Below, piece after piece: positions 60,021-64,000 of a stretch of 64,000 nt of DNA. Each line of letters begins with the position of its first letter. Position 1 is the stretch's first letter. This stretch comes from Clostridium_I sp963725425. GTDB lineage: Bacteria; Bacillota; Clostridia; Clostridiales; Clostridiaceae. The translations under genes were made by a program, and so were the position numbers. The notes beneath the pieces were generated by a model, which was not told where the DNA came from, ran no database searches, and was given only the letters and a program-made list of their open reading frames with translations. The stretch lies in contig CAVRYJ010000040.1 in NCBI GenBank assembly GCA_963725425.1, forward strand, positions 372,001 through 436,000, written 5' to 3'.

Positions 60021-62876
60021 TTAATATTTTCCAAAATCCTTATTATTCAATGATATCCTTGGCTTATTTTTTGTCACTGCCACCTCATCATGAGATAAAA
60101 ATATGTTTTTTACCCCATTTGTACTTTTCTTAGTTCTTAGAGATGCTTCATCATTTTGTTCAGATGTGTCTCTTTTTAGCCTAAATTTTCCTACCATACC
60201 CTTAAGCATTGATGCTTGTCCAGAAAGTTCTTCACTGGCTGCTGCACTTTGCTCTGCCGTTGCTGCATTAGTTTGCACCACATCTGAAACTTGCTCTATG
60301 CCCTTATTTATCTGATATATTGCAGTTGCTTGTTCATTTGAAGCTGCCGCTATCTCTCCCACTAAAGTTGCTGCCTTAGTTACCCCTGCTACTATTTCAT
60401 TGAGAGATTCTGCGGTATTATTAGCAATTTTCGTTCCGAATTCAACTTTTTTAATAGATCCTTCAATTAAATCTGTAGTTTGCTTAGCCGCATTTGTACT
60501 TCTTGCTGCAAGATTTCTTACTTCTTCTGCTACTACTGCAAACCCTTTACCATGCTGTCCTGCTCTTGCAGCTTCCACTGCAGCATTTAACGCTAACATG
60601 TTTGTTTGGAAAGCGATGTCATCTATAACTTTAATTATTTTTGAAATATTAGAGGATGATTCGTTGATATCTTCCATAGATTTAAGCATATCTTTCATAT
60701 GTGAATTTCCAAGTACTGCACCTTCTTTAGCAGTTAATGCAAGTTCATTTGCCTCACTTGCATTAACTGCATTTTGTTTAGTCTGAGCTGCTACTTCTGT
60801 AATTGAAGAAGTTAATTCTTCTATAGAACTTGCCTGCTCAGTAGTTCCCTGGGATAATGCTTGGCTTCCATCTGAAACTTGATTTGATCCTGAAGATACC
60901 TGATCTGCAGCATTGTTTATTTCTGTAAATACTTCATTAAAGGATTCAATTATAAGGTTTAATGCATCCTTAATCTGAGCAAAGTCACCTTTATATTCAT
61001 TAGTAATTGATAATTTAAGATTTGAGTTACACATTTCTTCTAAAACCTCAGATATTTCAGTTACATAGGAAGATAAGGAATCTATAGTGTCATTTAATGC
61101 ATTTTTAATATCCGCATGATCTCCTTTATAATCTCCTTTAACATATACCTTTAGGTTTCCATTGGACATTTCCTGCAATACTACTGCTGCTTCCTTAATA
61201 GGTTCAATAACAGCATCTAAGGTATTATTTACACCTTCTACTATTTTTTTGTAATCTCCACTATGCTTGCTAGCATCAGCTCTAGTAGAAAGTTTTCCTT
61301 CTAAGGCAGCTTTAACTAAATTGCTTGAATCTGAAACCAGTAAATTAATACTATCAATACATTGATTTAAATTATTCTTTATTGTATTAAAATCTCCATT
61401 ATAGGTATCTGTTATTTTAGGAGGTATATCGCCCTTACTAATTCTATCCACATACTCTGCTGTTACATTTATTTGTGATACAAAGGCATCTATAAGCTTG
61501 TTTACTCCTCCTACAAGTTCTCCCCAACCTCCGTTAAATTGAGCAGAGTTACCTCTTGTATCTAATTTACCTTCTTGTGTTGCTTTTATAAGCTTGTTTG
61601 TCTCAGCTAAGAGTCCACTCATTACATCTATGCAGCTGTTTAAGTTGTTTTTAATCTCATTGAAATCCCCATTGTAGGTATCTGTTATTTTAGCAGGTAT
61701 ATCCCCCTTACTAATTCTATCCACGTACTCTGCTGTTACATTTATTGGTGATACAAAGGCATCTATAAGCTTGTTTACTCCTCCTACAAGTTCTCCCCAA
61801 CCTCCGTTAAATTGAGCAGAGTTACCTCTTGTATCTAATTTACCTTCTTGTGTTGCTTTTATAAGATTGTTTGTTTCAGCTAAGAGTCCACTCATTACAT
61901 CTATGCAGCTGTTTAAGTTGTTTTTAATCTCATTGAAATCTCCATTGTAGGTATCTGTTATTTTAGGAGGTATGTCGCCCTTACTAATTCTATCCACGTA
62001 CTCTGCTGTTACATTTATTGGTGATACAAGGGCATCTATAAGCTTGTTTACTCCTCCTACAAGTTCTCCCCAACCTCCGTTAAATTGAGCAGAGTTACCT
62101 CTTGTATCTAATTTACCTTCTTGTGTTGCTTTTATAAGATTGTTTGTTTCAGCTAAGAGTCCACTCATTACATCTATGCAGCTGTTTAAGTTGTTTTTAA
62201 TCTCATTGAAATCTCCATTGTAGGTATCTGTTATTTTAGGAGGTATGTCGCCCTTACTAATTCTATCCACGTACTCTGCTGTTACATTTATTGGTGATAC
62301 AAGGGCATCTATAAGCTTGTTTACTCCTCCTACAAGTTCTCCCCAACCTCCGTTAAATTGAGCAGAGTTACCTCTTGTATCTAATTTACCTTCTTGTGTT
62401 GCTTTTATAAGATTGTTTGTTTCAGCTAAGAGCTCTTTAATAGTTCCTACCATTTCTACTATGTTTTTACCTAGCACATCTTTTTCTGACTTAACGTTAA
62501 ATACAACTGTCAAATCACCATAGGCTATATTTTTAACTGCATCCACTTGTTCATTAATGTTTTCTACTATTTTCTTAAAGGCAAACATTAAAGTCCCTAT
62601 TTCATCCTTTGTTTCATTATGAATTTCAATAGCTACATCTCCAACAGCAATTCTTTCTGCATAATCTATTAGTTTCTTTATTGGTCTTGTAATAGATTTT
62701 GAAATTAATACACCTAACCCTGTAGCAAACACTACACCAAATATTATAATTATGATCTTTTCTATTGTATTTATATCAGAAACTCCTATTATTCCAATTG
62801 CTGCAGCAATAATTGCCACAATTAAAAACCCGGTTATTATCCTTGTGCCTAGTTTGAAACTGTTAAAAAGATTCAA
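60021..62876 (-). CDS. Methyl-accepting chemotaxis protein 4 with four tandem HAMP-like repeats
   Basis: 951 residues from TTG 62876 (RBS CAGGAGGT). Two adjacent membrane helices (about 13-31 and 40-60) without a sensor domain, HAMP (about 60-112), four near-identical 91-residue units (about 149-512, each starting LLAETNNLIKATQEGKL), further HAMP-like units, and the signalling domain with FQTNMLALNAAVEAARAG. It ends SLNNKDFGKY. The long poly-HAMP stalk suggests a cytoplasmic or soluble-partner signal input. It lies upstream of cheR. Confidence 0.9.
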   Translation of the reverse strand: MNLFNSFKLGTRIITGFLIVAIIAAAIGIIGVSDINTIEKIIIIIFGVVFATGLGVLISKSITRPIKKLIDYAERIAVGDVAIEIHNETKDEIGTLMFAFKKIVENINEQVDAVKNIAYGDLTVVFNVKSEKDVLGKNIVEMVGTIKELLAETNNLIKATQEGKLDTRGNSAQFNGGWGELVGGVNKLIDALVSPINVTAEYVDRISKGDIPPKITDTYNGDFNEIKNNLNSCIDVMSGLLAETNNLIKATQEGKLDTRGNSAQFNGGWGELVGGVNKLIDALVSPINVTAEYVDRISKGDIPPKITDTYNGDFNEIKNNLNSCIDVMSGLLAETNNLIKATQEGKLDTRGNSAQFNGGWGELVGGVNKLIDAFVSPINVTAEYVDRISKGDIPAKITDTYNGDFNEIKNNLNSCIDVMSGLLAETNKLIKATQEGKLDTRGNSAQFNGGWGELVGGVNKLIDAFVSQINVTAEYVDRISKGDIPPKITDTYNGDFNTIKNNLNQCIDSINLLVSDSSNLVKAALEGKLSTRADASKHSGDYKKIVEGVNNTLDAVIEPIKEAAVVLQEMSNGNLKVYVKGDYKGDHADIKNALNDTIDSLSSYVTEISEVLEEMCNSNLKLSITNEYKGDFAQIKDALNLIIESFNEVFTEINNAADQVSSGSNQVSDGSQALSQGTTEQASSIEELTSSITEVAAQTKQNAVNASEANELALTAKEGAVLGNSHMKDMLKSMEDINESSSNISKIIKVIDDIAFQTNMLALNAAVEAARAGQHGKGFAVVAEEVRNLAARSTNAAKQTTDLIEGSIKKVEFGTKIANNTAESLNEIVAGVTKAATLVGEIAAASNEQATAIYQINKGIEQVSDVVQTNAATAEQSAAASEELSGQASMLKGMVGKFRLKRDTSEQNDEASLRTKKSTNGVKNIFLSHDEVAVTKNKPRISLNNKDFGKY
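61341..62432 (-). repeat. Four tandem 273-bp coding repeats
   Basis: The 91-codon units in the receptor gene differ at only a few positions (A/F in DALVSP or DAFVSP, P/A in IPPKIT or IPAKIT). The fourth unit diverges at its end (NLNQCIDSINLL). Such identity points to recent duplication by recombination or slippage and makes copy-number change likely. Confidence 0.9.
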
Positions 62877-62903
62877 ATCAATCGACCTCCTGTTAATAAT
62901 TTT

Positions 62904-63092
62904 TTAATCCCAATCTGACATTTCCATACAATTGTTTGAAATTCGCATACCATGACCTAAATAAATTGCACTTACTTTTTTACTCACCAGTTTTTCTAAT
63001 ACATCTACAAACTCAGAATCATAAGTTCCCTCGGAAGTATTTATATCCAAAGGAGTATCTCCTAAAAACAATACATGTTTCTGTATCTCCAA
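62904..63092 (-). CDS. Small ORF resembling a metallo-hydrolase tail
   Basis: 62 residues, TTG start. HVLFLGDTPLDINTSEGTYD and KVSAIYLGHGMRIS resemble the GDT and GHG motifs near the end of metallo-beta-lactamase-fold proteins. It is far too short for a complete enzyme. It may be a remnant, or a genuine small gene between the CheR-like gene and the large receptor. Confidence 0.35.
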   Translation of the reverse strand: MEIQKHVLFLGDTPLDINTSEGTYDSEFVDVLEKLVSKKVSAIYLGHGMRISNNCMEMSDWD

Positions 63093-63109
63093 TTTAATAA
63101 TTTGCTTTT

Positions 63110-63715
63110 TTATACTATTTTTCTGAACAACTGTGCATTTGACACAACCGATTCAAATAAATCCTTAACTTGATCCGGCAGCTTTTGAGTCTGTTCCATC
63201 GCCAAAAATCCGCCATCTGATAAACTGTCATAAAACATTCTAATGACTTTTATTCTATCCTCTTGAGTAAAATGAAGAAGTACATTTTTACATACTATAA
63301 GTCCTACATTTTTCTTTACAGGTACAAGTGTTAATAAATCATGTTTTATAAATCTTATTGAGTTTCTAATTTCAGGTAAAATAGTATAGCTAGTCTTATC
63401 ATTGTTAGGTATAAAATATTTGGTTAATATTCCCTCGGGTATTCGTTGAACATCGGTTCTAGGGTAGCTACCATCCACTATTATTTTTTCAAACAAATTA
63501 CTACCATCAATATCTGTTGATATTATTTCCACATTTCTAAAATACATATTGCCCATATTTTCACGTAAAATTATTGCTAAGGAATAGGGCTCTGGCCCCA
63601 TGGCACATCCTGCATCCCATATTTTAATATGTTGACGTGTTTTTAAGTAAGGTAGTGCATAATCCTTAATAGTATCTAGTGTTTGCTTATCTCTAAAAAA
63701 ATACGTAAAAGCCAT
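63110..63715 (-). CDS. CheR-like methyltransferase, catalytic domain only
   Basis: 201 residues. TYFFRDKQTLDTIKDYALPY aligns with the CheR region after the N-terminal domain (compare TYFMREADHFKYF in the full CheR). It continues with HIKIWDAGCAMGPEPYSLAI (SAM motif I), EIISTDIDGSNLFEK and VGLIVCKNVLLHFTQED. The receptor-binding N-terminal helical domain is absent, which is unusual. ATG 63715 follows AAAGGAGG. It could methylate another substrate or be a regulator. Confidence 0.75.
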   Translation of the reverse strand: MAFTYFFRDKQTLDTIKDYALPYLKTRQHIKIWDAGCAMGPEPYSLAIILRENMGNMYFRNVEIISTDIDGSNLFEKIIVDGSYPRTDVQRIPEGILTKYFIPNNDKTSYTILPEIRNSIRFIKHDLLTLVPVKKNVGLIVCKNVLLHFTQEDRIKVIRMFYDSLSDGGFLAMEQTQKLPDQVKDLFESVVSNAQLFRKIV

Positions 63716-63762
63716 ATTGTCCTCCTTTAACTATATATGTAATATAGTATAGAATTAAAAAT

Positions 63763-64000
63763 CTAAATTATTGTATTCAAATTCTCCAGTTCATCATCAT
63801 TCAGCAATTTATCGCAATCTATCAAAAGTTTAACTTCATTTCCTACTTTTCCTATTCCTCTAACATAACTATTATGAAAACCTGTTTTTATATCTGGTGG
63901 CGGAACTATGTTTTCATCATCTATAGTAATTACTTCAGCTACATTATCTACAATAAGTCCAACACAGGTTTCCGTTATATCTTGTATACCAATTATGTCT
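63763..64000 (-). CDS. cheW: Second CheW, 5' part outside the window
   Basis: 79 codons up to TAG 63763. CVGLIVDNVAEVITIDDENI, VPPPDIKTGF and YVRGIGKVGNEVKLLIDCDK are nearly identical to the other CheW of this cluster. It is the first gene of the cluster in this window. Confidence 0.85.
   Translation of the reverse strand, partial: DIIGIQDITETCVGLIVDNVAEVITIDDENIVPPPDIKTGFHNSYVRGIGKVGNEVKLLIDCDKLLNDDELENLNTII

Noticed and set aside
61341..62432. Regular 273-bp repeats could be taken for a CRISPR-like or satellite array.
   Set aside because: They are in-frame coding repeats of a receptor gene, with no spacer structure.
63763..64000. The second CheW seemed to lack about 45 residues before CVGLIVDN.
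   Set aside because: The segment IIGIQDITETCVGL aligns almost ungapped with the strand before SVGLIVD in the other CheW. The missing part is simply outside the window.

Overview
The window looks like the chromosome of a low-GC, anaerobic, motile, probably spore-forming Firmicute close to Clostridium. The evidence is the very AT-rich sequence with AGGAGG-type ribosome binding sites and frequent GTG/TTG starts, a GGGtGRT/NifU-like gene pair, the sporulation protein YtaF, PhoH with a PIN domain, and a chemotaxis cluster. No rRNA and no CRISPR array were seen. There is one tRNA, tRNA-Leu(CAA).

Layout. (1) 1-13.4 kb is an accessory, defence-like island read entirely on the minus strand. It holds a degenerate Fic protein with two tiny upstream genes, an AbiC-like membrane protein, a KAP NTPase scrap, and an operon-like run of a DUF4062 protein plus membrane proteins. 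It continues with remnants of a Tn7-type TnsD target selector, a YhcG (DUF1016) remnant, a roughly 1336-residue SIR2-domain protein, and a second TnsD remnant. (2) 13.5-14.6 kb carries what look like the left and right ends of a Tn7-like element: three spaced and three tightly packed repeats with TGT termini. The right end stops 8 bp from the stop codon of the GGGtGRT gene. (3) 14.6-18.2 kb is backbone: GGGtGRT protein, NifU-like scaffold, tRNA-Leu, methyltransferase. (4) 18.5-38 kb is a heavily decayed region. Two transposases of different families, an IS1634-like transposase and remnants of IS110, IS66, IS21 and tyrosine recombinases sit among the remains of what looks like a natural-product locus: two ABC exporters, a DegT aminotransferase, a TetM-like ribosomal protection GTPase, an acyl/aminoacyl-AMP ligase and two NRPS condensation-domain scraps. 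TagO and acetyltransferase remnants follow. (5) 38-49.8 kb is mixed backbone: phoH, ftsX split by an intact IS66-type element, ywaF, ArsA-like ATPases, ytaF, a holin and small proteins. (6) 49.9-64 kb is a chemotaxis operon on the minus strand: cheW, a CheR-like gene, a four-repeat MCP, cheR, cheB, cheW and three further MCPs.

How the parts work together. The chemotaxis genes form one pathway: receptors ending in a CheR/CheB tether-like DFGKY tail, the methyltransferase CheR, the methylesterase CheB and the coupling protein CheW. The 1-13 kb island reads as anti-phage cargo brought in by Tn7-like transposition. CheA, CheY, FtsE and TnsABC are not in the window.

Caution. At least fourteen genes are broken by single-base indels or in-frame stops. 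Most indels lie in A, T or G runs, and three extra bases sit directly beside an ATGCA motif. Some of this may be sequencing error rather than gene decay, so intact reconstructions are given wherever the reading frames join cleanly.
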